From JALNXF01 sp964555845 (GTDB lineage: Bacteria > Patescibacteriota > Gracilibacteria > BD1-5 > UBA2023): DNA of 64,000 bases. The translations under genes were made by a program, and so were the position numbers. Where the stretch lies: NCBI GenBank assembly GCA_964555845.1, contig CAZKUA010000002.1, positions 62,001-126,000 on the forward strand. The letters are read 5' to 3'. Numbering within the stretch: position 1 is the first letter of the stretch; each line of letters opens with the position of its first letter. This document shows positions 1-9,612 of the stretch, piece after piece. The notes under the pieces were generated by a model. It saw nothing but the letters and a program-made list of their open reading frames with translations. It did no database searches and was not told the DNA's origin.

Positions 1-1322
1 TTTTGAACAAGCTGAAGTTCGGTTTTATGAATTTCAAATACAAGCTCATCATGAACTTGCATAATTAGCTTTGATTTTAGGTTTTTTTCTTTTATGAAAT
101 TATCAATTTTTATCATAGCTAGTTTGATAATATCCGCTGACGTTCATTGAATTGGCATATTTAAGGCTTCTCTCTCAGCTTGTCATTTTATAATTCTATT
201 GGCATCATTTAGTCAATTTATATATCTTCTTCTTCCAAAAAAAGTTTCTACATAACCTGTTTGTCTTGCCTTTTCTAGTATACTTTCATAATAAGTTTTA
301 ACTCTGCTATATTTCTCGAAAAACTTATTAATATATTCTGTAGCCTCCGCCATAGACACATTCATTGTCTTAGATAAGCCAAAACCTGATATTCCATAAA
401 TAACTCCGAAATTTACAGTTTTTGCTCTTCTTCTAAGCTCAGATGTAATATTTGTATTTTCTCAAAAAAGAAATTTTGCAGTCTTGTTATGAATATCCTC
501 ACCATTTAAAAATGCATTTGTAAGTTCTGGATCTTCCGATAAATTAGCCAAAATTCTTAGCTCAACTTGAGAATAATCGGCAACAAGTATTTCATAATCA
601 GGGTTGCTTGGAATAAAACAAGACTTAATTTCATCGCTAAAAAAATCTCCACTTGGAATATTTTGCAAATTTGGGTTTTCGCTTGATAATCGTCCTGTTG
701 AGGTTTTTATCTGATTGTAAGTAGTGTGAATTTTTCCGGTTTGTTTGTTTATTACTTTCAAAAGTCATTGAACATAAGTCGATTGAAGTTTTTGAAGTCC
801 TCTGTAATCAAGAATTAATGATGCTATTGCATAATCTTTTGCAATAAAACTAAGAGCTTCGTTATCTACTGAGAACCCTGTTTTTATTTTTTTACTTGTT
901 GGAATTTTTAATTTCTCAAAAAGAATTTCTTGAACCTGTTTAGCGGAATTTATATTAAATTTTTCTCAAACAACCTCATAAATTTCAGCTTCTATTTTTT
1001 TCGATTTTATCTCAATTTCTTCTCATATTTTAGCTAATTTATGAGTATCTATTTTTACTCATTCAAACTCCATATTCGCCAAAACTTCAAGTAATTCTGA
1101 CTCAAAACCAAATACAAAGTCAAGTCAAAATTCTGTAGTTTGTGGCAATGAAGCTTTTCAAGAATCATTAAAAGAAAAAATAGCTTTCTCATCATTTTGA
1201 ATTAGTCTCTCTGGAGACACTCAAAAATTATGAGTATATTCAAGATATTCTCCAAATCAAACACCTTTAAAATACTTATCAAAAATATAGCTTCTTAATT
1301 TTATATCGAAAAATTTTACCAT
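1..1322 (-). CDS. polA: DNA polymerase I, Klenow-like polymerase (3' end outside window)
   Basis: Family A DNA polymerase, which fills gaps during repair and Okazaki maturation. Motif A (DYSQVELR, near residue 249), the O-helix region, the REALNMPIQGTSADI segment (near 390) and motif C (QVHDELVFE, near 425) are all present, and the Gly of IQGTSADI is TGA. The protein starts inside what is normally the 3'-5' exonuclease domain (DIKLRSYIFD near residue 6), so it has no 5' nuclease and only a remnant of the exonuclease region. The ATG overlaps the TAA of the upstream lipoprotein gene (TAATG) and an in-frame TAG lies just upstream, so the short start is well supported. The stop codon lies beyond position 1. 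Confidence 0.93.
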
Positions 1323-1753
1323 TAATTTATGCTATTTAAGAGCTTATCTATGTCTTTAAGTGTTTCTTGAGTTTCTTTACTAATTTCAGCTGAATTAATA
1401 TTTACTCCAGAATTCACCTCAACTTTTGTCCCATTATCTGAGGAAATAGTTGTTTTACCATTAGATATTTTTACATTGTTTTTATCTCAATCATTTACAG
1501 ATATCTCACCAGAGTTTGAATTTATTTTCACTCCAGAAGCAGAAACCGAAAGACTAGCTCCCGAGTCTGTAATATCAACGCTCACTCCCGAGTCAATATC
1601 TTCTGCTATCTCAATATTCATTCCTGAATTTGAAATAATTTTCTCTGGCCTTAACTCATTTTTTTGAGTACCACAAGAAGCAAGTAACAGAGTTAAAGTC
1701 AATAATGTAATTAGTTTAGTTTTTACCCCAAGGGTGTTTGTTTTATTGCGCAT
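1322..1753 (-). CDS. small secreted lipoprotein, unknown function
   Basis: A 143-residue protein with a lipoprotein signal: basic N-terminus, hydrophobic run LITLLTLTLLLA, then lipobox LLAS-C near residue 27. The mature part is rich in Ser, Asn, Asp and Ile with short recurring segments (SNSG, TDSG, ASGVKINSNSGEISVND), which suggests a beta-strand repeat or adhesive surface protein, although no known domain was recognised. It reads through one TGA (Gly) after VND and stops at a TAA sharing its last base with the polA start codon, so the two genes are probably translationally coupled. A functional link to polA is not implied. Confidence 0.75.
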
Positions 1754-1820
1754 AATATTTTTTGTTTAATTTTAAAATGTTTTTTAATTTTAATTTATAT
1801 GTCATTTCTAATCTTCCTTT

Positions 1821-1943
1821 TGTCATTTCGAGTGCAACGAGAAATCCCTTTTTATATAATCTTATTTGCAATTAACTAATTTTAATTTCATAAGTGCTTT
1901 CTAAAGGGATTTCTCACTACACTTCGTTTCGTTCGAAATGACA
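1821..1943. repeat. palindromic intergenic repeat, family A
   Basis: The ends are inverted copies: TGTCATTTCGAGTG with CGAGAAATCCCTTT on the left, and AAAGGGATTTCTC with CGTTCGAAATGACA on the right, enclosing about 60 bases of AT-rich sequence. The same ends recur at 2318-2731 (around a GIY-YIG gene), 10758-10934, 17577-17721 and 26640-26796. It has no coding capacity. Confidence 0.85.
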
Positions 1944-2012
1944 AATAGACAATTTCTTCTTCTTAATTTAATCATTTTTCCAAAAAAAACAAATTTTCAT
2001 TTGATTTTAATT

Positions 2013-2039
2013 TTGATTTTTTTAGATTTTTTATATAAT
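2013..2039 (+). promoter_or_regulatory. promoter-like sequence upstream of the 66-residue gene
   Basis: TTGATT at 2013-2018 and TATAAT at 2034-2039 are separated by 15 bases, the same short spacing seen at several other promoters in the window. Confidence 0.5.
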
Positions 2040-2093
2040 TATTTAAATTTATCTTTAAAAGGATATTTAAAATAAAATTTAATTTTCAAGATT

Positions 2094-2294
2094 ATGACTA
2101 CGTTAACCATAGAAAATAGTATAAAATTACAAAAAACAAACTTTATAAGTATGGACGATTTGCTTGATTATTTATTGTCTTTAAAAATCTCTAATATGAA
2201 ATATGAGGATGTATCAAAAGAAGAGAAAGAATCATTAGATAATCTCAAATGAATGAGTACTTTTAAAAATATTGTGAAAAATCTAAAAGTATAA
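2094..2294 (+). CDS. small hypothetical protein (66 aa)
   Basis: Intact 66-residue frame with one internal TGA (Gly, near residue 53) and a TAA stop, preceded by a promoter-like sequence but no Shine-Dalgarno site, as for other native genes. The charged, helical composition (MDDLLDYLLSLK, DVSKEEKESLDNLK) resembles small antitoxin-like or adaptor proteins, but no family was recognised and no toxin partner lies next to it. The next object downstream is the GIY-YIG repeat element. Confidence 0.6.
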
Positions 2295-2317
2295 TTTATT
2301 TTTTAAATTAAAGATTT

Positions 2318-2731
2318 TGTCATTTCGAGGCAAAACCCACTAACTGTCATTTCGAACAAAGTGAGAAATCCCTTTTAGAATCACTTAAGACTCAAATCTT
2401 CCCAAGTTTTATTTATACTTTCAATTAAATCTATTTTCTTAATTCTTGAAAACTTCTTTATTTGTTTTTCTCTTATTATTGCTGAATTTATATTATTGAA
2501 ATTTTCGTAGTAAACTAATTTATTACAATTGTATTTTTTAGTAAATCATTCAATTAATTCTAATTTATGTTCAGATATTCTTCTTTCTAAATTATTAGTA
2601 ACTCAAATATATAAAGTTCAAGATTGACTAGCTAAAATATAGACAAAATAGTTATGATTCATAAGATGAGTTAAAAAGGGATTTCTCGTTGCACTCGAAA
2701 TGACAGTTAGTGTAGTTTCGTTCAAAATGAC
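2318..2731. mobile_element. GIY-YIG nuclease gene inside nested inverted repeats
   Basis: The left side has two tandem TGTCATTTCG-type arms (2318-2344 and 2345-2374). The right side has the matching inverted arms (AAAAGGGATTTCTC...GAAATGACA at about 2674-2705, then GTTAGTG...AAAATGACA to 2731). The outer arms also pair through CACTAAC/GTTAGTG. The only content is the GIY-YIG gene. The same arms without the gene occur four more times in the window, so this copy looks like the gene-carrying form of a dispersed repeat family. Mobility is inferred; no target-site duplication was identified. Confidence 0.6.
2375..2662 (-). CDS. GIY-YIG family endonuclease (95 aa, UvrC N-domain type)
   Basis: Single GIY-YIG domain. 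The VYILAS strand and LYIGVTNNLERR form the GIY and YIG elements, followed by the catalytic Arg segment, EH in SEHKLE, and a late segment VYYENFNNINSAIIREKQIKKFSR with the metal-binding Glu. Two of the glycines are TGA. The length (95 aa) is typical of the stand-alone YhbQ-like family. Its start lies 12 bases inside the right inverted-repeat arm and its TAA stop is within the left arm, so gene and repeat arms form one unit. Stand-alone GIY-YIG proteins cut or nick DNA; a role in spreading the surrounding repeats is an inference from position only. Confidence 0.9.
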
Positions 2732-2767
2732 AGGTGAGAAGTTCAATACTAATAATTTTAAAGTTTA

Positions 2768-3265
2768 CTAAAACTCCACAACCTCCACTCAATTAATTGT
2801 TACATCAAAAAGAGGTCTATCATCTCTGTCTACCCTGCTGTTTGCGATGGCATCAACTACTTCTAGTCATTCAAAGACTTGTCCGAAAACTGTATGATGT
2901 TTGTCTAGATGCGGAGTAGATTTCGCGTGAACTATAAAAAACTGACTTCAGTTTGTGTTTGGTCCGGCATTTGCCATGGAAATGGCTCATTTTATGTGTT
3001 TTAGTTTTGAGAATTCATCCTTAAATTCGTGTCAATAAATACTTTCTCATCACATTCATGTAACGGTTGGATCTCATCACTGGATCATAAAATTATTTAT
3101 AACTCTATGAAAAACAGTGCCATTGTAATATCAATTTTTAGATAATGTTATAAAATTCTCAAAAGTTTTAGGAGTTAGTTCTGGAAAAAATCTAAGTTTT
3201 ATAATTCATAAACTAGTATTAATAATTGCTATTATGTCTCAAGTATTTGGTAATTTATCTTGCAT
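2768..3265 (-). CDS. cyclophilin-type peptidyl-prolyl cis-trans isomerase
   Basis: A 165-residue single-domain cyclophilin that isomerises X-Pro bonds during folding. The family motifs are clear: FHRVINNFMIQGGDP carries the catalytic Arg, ISMANAGPNTNGSQFFI carries the Gln/Phe site, and VFGQVFEGLEVV closes the fold. Several invariant glycines are TGA. There is no signal peptide, so it should be cytoplasmic. It starts 15 bases after the stop of the sigma factor gene on the same strand and probably shares its transcript. Confidence 0.95.
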
Positions 3266-3280
3266 ATTTGGTTTGGTTAG

Positions 3281-4276
3281 TTAAATAAGTAATTCAAATA
3301 ATTTTTTAATTTTTTTGGCAGATTTTGGTGATTTTTTTAGTTTTAATAAAGCCTCTTTTTCTAATTGTCCCACTCTTCCTGTTCAAATATTAAATATCTT
3401 TGCGGTTTCTTCTAGAGTATGTGGATATTCTCAATTAAATCAAAATCTCAGGCTTAAAATTTTGATTTCTCTAGGATTTAGGGTATCTAATAATTCATTT
3501 ATTTCGTTTTTTAATTCCTTATTAAAAATATTTTCTTCAACGTTTTTTGTTTGGTCTTCTACAAAAATTTCTAAAGTTTCTTCATTATCTCAAATTGGAG
3601 TCTCAAGACTAATTGTATTTAAATTAAATTCTTTTAATTCTTTTAATTTTTCTGGATTAATGTTTAGCATATAAGCTAATTGTTCGTCAGTTGATTCAAT
3701 TCATTTTTCTAAAATATTTTTTCTATTAATTGTTCTAAAGTCATATAATAGTTTTTCAAATCCGGGTGGAATATAAATATCTTTTCATCATTTGCTTATT
3801 GCTTCATTTATTTCTGCAAATATTTTATGTTTTGCATAATTTGTAAAATTTTTTCATAAATCAATATCAAATTTTTGTGAAGCTTTTAAAAGTCATATAT
3901 TTCCAGCTTGAATTAAATCCAATAAAGATAATCATCTATTTTGAAATATTCATCTTTTAACAATATAAACAACAAATCTTAAATTAGCTTGAAAAAGTTG
4001 TTTTGAAGCAAGGCTATCTCAATTTTTTATTTTAATTCATAATTCTAATTCGTCTTCTTTATTTAAAAGTTTGTATTCTCATATTTCACGAAGATAAGTA
4101 GATATTAAATCATAATTAATATTATCCCCTCATTTTTTTTCATTAAAATCTGGGTCAATTAATTCATTTACACTATCTTCTATTTTTTCTATTAATGATT
4201 GAGAATCTCCTCATTCTTCAATATCATCTATAATTTCATCTTCATCTAATGTTGGATCTAATAATTTGTTTGGCAT
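3281..4276 (-). CDS. RNA polymerase sigma-70 family factor
   Basis: A 331-residue sigma-70 protein with an acidic N-terminus. Region 1.2/2 is seen in LREIGEYKLL, SKQLFQANLRFVVYIVKR and LSLLDLIQAGNIGLLKA, region 2.4 in FTNYAKHKIFAEI, and region 4 has the helix-turn-helix LEETAKIFNIGTGRVGQLE. It lacks a long region 1.1 and is at the short end for a primary sigma factor. Whether it is the main factor or an alternative one cannot be told from this window. The gene lies between lepA (upstream, same strand) and the cyclophilin gene. Confidence 0.93.
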
Positions 4277-4331
4277 ATATATAATTTTAGAATACAATAT
4301 AACTTGTAATCAAAATTTATAAAAAGTCAAA

Positions 4332-6206
4332 CTATTTCTTCAAAATATTTACAAAAGTCTCACTTGGAATGCTCACACGTCAAAATTGTTTCATTTTTTT
4401 CTTTCATTCTTTTTGCTTATCTAGAACTTTTCTTTTACGAGTTATATCTCATCCATAGAGCTTGGCTGTCACATCCTTGCGAAGTGCTCCGATATCTTCA
4501 CGAGCTATCACTTGAGCTCAAATAGTGGCTTGGATTGCAATAGAAAATTGTGCTTTTGGAATATTTTCTTTTAATTTTGAACAAATTTTTGCTCCAGTAG
4601 ACCTGGCTTTATCTTTGTGAACTAGCATAGAAAGCGCTTCTACTTTTTCTCCGGCAACCAAGAAATCTATTTTAACTATTTCATCTTTTTTGAATTTAAT
4701 AAATTCGTAATTAAGGCTAGCATAACCGCTTGATAGACTTTTTAAATCATCATAAAAATCTCAAACAAGCTCTGCCATTGGAATTTCATAAACTATTACA
4801 GCGCGTGTTGGATCTAGAAAATACTGATTTACAAAAATTCATCTACGGTCTTGAGCAAGTTGCATCATAGCTCAAATATAGACAGAATTTGCGATAATTT
4901 CAACCTTTGCAATTGGCTCATCTATGTGGATATATGTCCCTGGTTTTGGTAAATCCTCTGGATTAGAAAAATATACATAAGTGCAAGTATGACCTTCAAA
5001 ATCAAGAATTTCTGTTTTAAATCTATTGTATTGCTCGACTTTATTTCCAGACAAAAGCACTCTGTAAGTCACTTGTGGGCTCGTCATAATTACATCAATT
5101 TCAAATTCTCTCCAAAGTCTTTCCTTAACTATATCAAGATGAAGAAGTCATAAAAATCCACATCTAAACCCATAACCAAGCGCTGGTGAGACTTCATTTT
5201 CTACAGTTAGCGATGAATCATTAAGACATAACTTATCAATACTATCTTTTAATTTGAGATATTCATCATTATCAACTGGATAAATTCCAGCAAATACAAA
5301 TGGATTTATTTTTTTAAATCAAGTAATTCAAAATTTATATTCCTTGTCTCCAGCAAAAATTGTATCTCCAACTCTGGCTTCAGTAATTGACTTAAGTCAA
5401 GTTACAACATATCCTATTTCTCACTCATTAAGAATTCCACTCGAGTTATATTTTGGTGCAAAAAATCATACATCAATCGCATCTATTTTCGCTCCAGAAT
5501 TCACTAATTCTAGCTTATCTCATTTTTTAATAGTTCCAGAAAATAATTTCAAATATATTACAACTCATTTATAGGTGTCATACTGCGAATCAAAAATTAA
5601 TGCCTTTACAACATTCCTACTTTCATTTTTTAAATCCTGGTTTGGGATAATATTACTCTCTTTATCAAGTTTTCTTGGAAGTGGAATTTTCTCGACTATC
5701 TCATCAAGTAGGGTTTCTACATTTTCTCCGGTTTTAGCGGATACTGAAATAATATCTTCTCTTTTACAACCAAGAAGTGAAATTACTTCATTACTCACTC
5801 TCTCGACATCCGCAGATGGCAAATCAATTTTATTTAAAACTGGGATAATCTCAAGGTCATTATCAAGAGCGAGATACACATTTGAAAGAGTCTGAGCCTC
5901 AATTCACTGAGTCGCATCCACGACTAAAATAGCTCCCTCAACACTTGCAAGACTTCTTGAAACCTCATATTGAAAATCCACGTGTCCCGGAGTATCGATA
6001 AGATTAAGTTCCACTCATTTCCAATTCATTCTAACTGGCGTTAGCTTAATGGTAATTCATCTTTCTTGCTCGAGCTCCATAGTATCAAGAGTCTGAGATT
6101 TCATATCACGCTTTGAGATTGTCCCCGTGATCTCCAACATCCTATCGGCCAAAGTTGATTTACCATGGTCAATATGCGCAATAATACAAAAATTTCTAAT
6201 TAACAT
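4332..6206 (-). CDS. lepA: elongation factor 4 (LepA), ribosomal back-translocase GTPase
   Basis: A 624-residue translational GTPase. G1 is AHIDHGKST (residues 10-18), the switch region has ERGITIK, G3 is DTPGHVDF, G4 is NKIDLPSAD and G5 SAKTGEN. The distinctive LepA C-terminal part follows, including MTSPQVTYRVLLSG and the final RVSIPSETFVNIL. The G of the switch RGITIK is TGA. LepA binds stalled or misaligned ribosomes on the membrane side and is nearly universal in bacteria. It reads toward the sigma factor gene with a 55-base gap. Confidence 0.97.
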
Positions 6207-6233
6207 TTTTTATAATTAAAAAATAACCCTTTC

Positions 6234-6262
6234 TGTCATTCTCGGGCTTGTCCCGGGAATCT
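6234..6262. repeat. palindromic repeat, family C
   Basis: An inverted repeat with CTCGGGCTTG and TCCCGGG cores starting TGTCATT. A closely matching copy occurs in the opposite orientation at 15404-15432, in frame inside the mtaB-like gene. Confidence 0.7.
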
Positions 6263-6322
6263 ATTAAATAAATTAATAATTCGAGTTTAATAAGTTTATT
6301 TAGTTTTTCAAGTTAAAATGAA

Positions 6323-6360
6323 AAAATCCCCCTCTCACCTTTCGGTAATTGGGGGATTTT
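6323..6360 (-). terminator. Rho-independent terminator of the 6405-7043 gene
   Basis: The arms AAATCCCCC and GGGGGATTT pair around an 18-base loop and are flanked by A and T runs. It lies about 45 bases downstream of the minus-strand gene. Confidence 0.7.
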
Positions 6361-6404
6361 CAAAATTCTTACTGTCTCTCAGGATAAAAACTTCACCCAA
6401 AAAA

Positions 6405-7043
6405 TCAGTATTTATTTGTATTTGTATAACTCTTCACAGGAGAAAGAGCCGGTTCCGGCGCAAAAACATTCGAGAGCGACTCCTTCATATTTTTGAGCCA
6501 CTGCCTCACCTTCGATGTCCCTGGCGGAAGCGGAGTACAGGAACTAAAATATACTTCAATAATTCGAAAAAAAAGAATAAAAATGTAGCATCCTCCAAAT
6601 TTTGAAAAAATAAATTGTTGTCCGAAAAGAATTAAACAAATTGTAGTTCTTAAAAAGAAGCCAAATAATTGTTCAATTCTTACTTTAAATAAAGATAATC
6701 TTAAAGGATTACATGTACCCTTTTTTATTATTTTATTAAAATCCATCTCAAAGATTTCTAGAATATTCATTACTGTTGAGATAGTAACGATATTTCGTAA
6801 GACTATGAAGCTAAAAATAAGACTTGATACAGTCTCAAGAAAAAATGAATGAGGATTAAACTTAATTCCCCCATGTTCAAAAAACAAAATAGCCATAAAA
6901 GTCCATAAAATTCCTTGTGCTCCTAAAAATATTCTTGCCAAAAAGAAGCAATTCTTTCCAGTCAATCGCTGGAATTTTTGTTGGGTGGGTTCGAAAATAT
7001 TGTCCAACTGGAAATTATCAATTTGTTCAAAAATATTAGACAT
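6405..7043 (-). CDS. UGA-free membrane protein of unknown function
   Basis: A 212-residue protein with about three or four hydrophobic segments (FFLARIFLGAQGILWTFMAILFF, a segment ending SFIVLRNIVTISTV, LRTTICLILFGQQ, GCYIFILFFRIIEV), so an integral membrane protein; no family was recognised. All Gly codons are GGN and none is TGA. The start has a GAGGTGA Shine-Dalgarno site, and TTGACT-16-TATAAA lies upstream. The frame ends in TGA at 6405-6407. In code 25 it would read on for 12 residues to a TAA at 6369-6371. These traits mark it as imported from a standard-code donor. Confidence 0.7.
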   Translation of the reverse strand: MSNIFEQIDNFQLDNIFEPTQQKFQRLTGKNCFFLARIFLGAQGILWTFMAILFFEHGGIKFNPHSFFLETVSSLIFSFIVLRNIVTISTVMNILEIFEMDFNKIIKKGTCNPLRLSLFKVRIEQLFGFFLRTTICLILFGQQFIFSKFGGCYIFILFFRIIEVYFSSCTPLPPGTSKVRQWLKNMKESLSNVFAPEPALSPVKSYTNTNKY

Positions 7044-7123
7044 GGTGTCACCTCATATTTGTTTTGGTTTATATTTTTGTTTGGTTATGTTAATTAGCAG
7101 ATGTCATTAGGAATGACTTGGAA

Positions 7124-7151
7124 TTTATAATGATTTTATGTTTAAAGTCAA
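7124..7151 (-). promoter_or_regulatory. promoter of the 6405-7043 gene
   Basis: On the minus strand TTGACT (7151-7146) and TATAAA (7129-7124) are separated by 16 bases, upstream of the ATG at 7043. Confidence 0.6.
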
Positions 7152-7190
7152 GGGAAATAATTATTTTGATTTTCTTTTCCAAAAAATCTT

Positions 7191-7218
7191 TTGACTTTTT
7201 ATAAAAAATGCGTATGAA
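7191..7218 (+). promoter_or_regulatory. promoter-like sequence upstream of the PRTase cluster
   Basis: TTGACT (7191-7196) and TATGAA (7213-7218) with a 16-base spacer lie 30 bases ahead of the ATG at 7248. Confidence 0.4.
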
Positions 7219-7247
7219 GTAAATTACATATTATTAATTTATAAATT

Positions 7248-8396
7248 ATGTCAAATCCAAATAAGGTAGATTGAAGTGGGACTAATACTCCAAAAAAATT
7301 AAAATGATGACCTAAAGATATAACTACAAAAAATCAACAATTAATAAGTAGAACTACTCATAAACTAAATGAAATTTTAGCTGAATTTTGATTTATTCCA
7401 GTAAAAGAATTTATAGATAAATTAGTTGCTTCGGAATATAGTATAGAAAATATGCTTACAAAAACAGATAAAATGTCAGAATTTGAGAAAATATTATACA
7501 CTTGAAGTCGGGCAGAATTAATAAAACACTTAGGTGCAATTTATAGAAAACCTGAGTGAAGAGGAAAATACGCGAGGCTTACGGGAAAATTAATAAGTAG
7601 CGGATATGTAAATTTTTGAGTAACTGAAAGAGATTTTAGAGTTTTAGAGAGAGCTGCAGATGAACTAGCCAGAAAAATAAATGAAAGCGAGGTAAAATTC
7701 GCGGAACATTTAGGTGAAAATATGAAACAAGCTGCAGATAATCTTAAACCTAATGTAATTATGTGAGCTCAAATGTGATCTGTGAGAATATCTTCATTTT
7801 TGGGTAAGGCTCTTAATATTTATGAAAGTATTTATGCAGAAAAGGATTGAAAAGAATTAAAATTAAAAAGACATGACATAGACCTTAAATGAAAAAATGT
7901 TATTCTATCAGAAGATGTAATTACAAAAGGATCTACTTTAGCTAAAATGATAAAATTAGTAAATGATGCAGGCTGAAAAGTAGTTTATATTACTTGTGTG
8001 ATTAATAGAAGTGGGAAAGATAATTATGCTTGAATTCATATTAAAAGCTGTTATATCCCAGAGAAATTTTGAATGTATTATGATAATATCAGTGTAAGAA
8101 AGATCTTCGAAGAAACTTTAGAAGATAACTGATTTAATGAATTCTTTATACAAGAATCAATGTCTGTATTTCCAGAAAATATATTTTGATATAGAATAGA
8201 CAACATTTCAACCAAAAGAAATTTACTTTTAATTTTTGAAAAAATTAGAAATGAATTTTATAGAAATGAACTTATAAAAATAACAAATAAAGTCTTTGAT
8301 AAATTCGAGAAAGATTGAGTTCTTCCATTTCCAAAAAAAGGAGAAATAGAAGAAAGCCCAAAAGCAAATTGGGGTGAGTTAGTTTCTGTTATGTAA
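7248..8396 (+). CDS. PRTase-fold protein, orotate phosphoribosyltransferase-like
   Basis: A 382-residue protein. Its middle part carries the phosphoribosyltransferase PRPP-binding signature VILSEDVITKGSTLAKMI (near residues 223-240), preceded by NVIMGAQMGSVRISSFLGKAL and a flexible-loop-like RHDIDLKGK, the order seen in PyrE-type enzymes. The first 100 residues and the last 100 are extra and not recognised. It could be a phosphoribosyltransferase for a base or nucleotide-like substrate, or a PRTase-fold regulator. It is the first gene of a same-strand group of four unknown or partly known genes with 23-60 base gaps. Confidence 0.65.
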
Positions 8397-8419
8397 TAGT
8401 GTTATTTTAAAATTATTTT

Positions 8420-9133
8420 ATGAATCAATTTAATTACAAGGAAACATTTTTTATAGAAGAAAATCTTATTCAAGGAAAGGAATTGATTGATGATTTTAAT
8501 GGACTTATGGAGTTTTATTTTGATGGCCTGGGGGGTTTTAAAGAAGAATTGGACTCTTGATTTGCAGAGGTATATTATAGACCTTCATGTACAGATTTAC
8601 TTCGGTCTAGTTATTGAAAAGAATTATTTTATGATAATTTTTCTAAAGAATATGATATAAAAAGATTAGAAAAATTTATTTCAAGTAAAAAATTTAAAGA
8701 ATTTCTTCTAGATTTTTGAGCTTATACAAAAGAATATTATTTAAAGAAATTTTTGGAAAAATGATTAATTTCTGAGAAATATTTTAGATATCTAGATAAT
8801 CTTCTAGATAATTGGGAAGGATTAAAAGAATTATTTTTTGCTATAAATAGAGGTGAATCTGCAGAAAAGGTTATTCAAAAAACACCAGAAGAAATAAAAG
8901 AAAAGGTAAAAGAAATGATTTGAATTATACTAGAAGAGCAACCAAAAAAATCATATAGACTTTTAAATAATTTATTTCTTGTGATTGAGAAAATAAATAA
9001 TTTATTAGAATGAGTTAACCAATTATGAACTTGATTTGAAATAAAAGCCGGAAATTTATTGCCAGAATTAAAATCAAATTGATATGTAAATTACTTTGAT
9101 GGAATCAAATTAAATAAAATTTCCAAAAAATAA
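8420..9133 (+). CDS. hypothetical protein (237 aa)
   Basis: An intact frame of 237 residues with many TGA glycines, starting 23 bases after the PRTase gene. It is rich in Glu, Lys, Phe and Tyr, predicted mostly helical, with no signal peptide or membrane segment. No family was recognised. Its tight position suggests it shares the transcript and possibly the process of the PRTase-like protein. Confidence 0.6.
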
Positions 9134-9193
9134 ATTTGACATTTTGGAAAAATATTTAATATCATATATATCTTATTTATTATAAATAAACAT

Positions 9194-9595
9194 ATGAGAA
9201 ATTCAAATACAGCTAGAAGTACGAAAAAGGACGGATGAAAACAGGCTAGTTTCACTCAATTGAGTGGTAAATATCTTAGATGTAATTTTTGTTGAGAAAA
9301 AGTAAGCAGAAGCCAGACTGAGGCCCATGAGAATGCACATGCTAAACCAAAAAAATCATCTAAAAATATAGAGAGAATAAATTCGGAGATAAGAGAAGTT
9401 GTAGAAATTATTTTAAATACAAAAAAGGGAATGCGGTCAAGAGACCTACTTCATTATGCACTAAATAAAAGATGAGTAATAGATAGAATTTATAAATTAA
9501 TACAAACTGTTTGAAGACTTTCAGAATCTGAAAAAGAAAAAGTTAATAATAAATCTCTTAGTGAGATTAAGAAAGAATTAGGAACTAAAAATTAA
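9194..9595 (+). CDS. small protein with a C2H2-type zinc finger
   Basis: A 133-residue basic protein. Residues near 29-50 read CNFCGEKVSRSQTEAHENAH, a Cys-x2-Cys ... His-x4-His arrangement that fits a single zinc finger. The remainder is charged and helical, ending in Lys-rich sequence. It could bind nucleic acid. A TTGACA-15-TAATAT promoter-like sequence (9136-9162) precedes it, so it may be transcribed apart from the two genes upstream. No specific family was recognised. Confidence 0.6.
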
Positions 9596-9612
9596 TATTT
9601 AACCTAAAATAT

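Larger units (their letters stand above)
1754..2093. other. divergent intergenic region
   Basis: This 340-base spacer between the lipoprotein gene (minus) and a small plus-strand gene holds a palindromic repeat at 1821-1943 and a promoter-like sequence at 2013-2039. I see no other gene in it. Confidence 0.7.

Noticed and set aside
462..761. Separate 99-residue polymerase fragment and many similar short frames
   Set aside because: These are pieces of longer code-25 genes cut at TGA glycine codons; they were merged into full genes.
6318..6605. 95-residue plus-strand frame
   Set aside because: It begins in the terminator and is antisense to the membrane gene; no motif.
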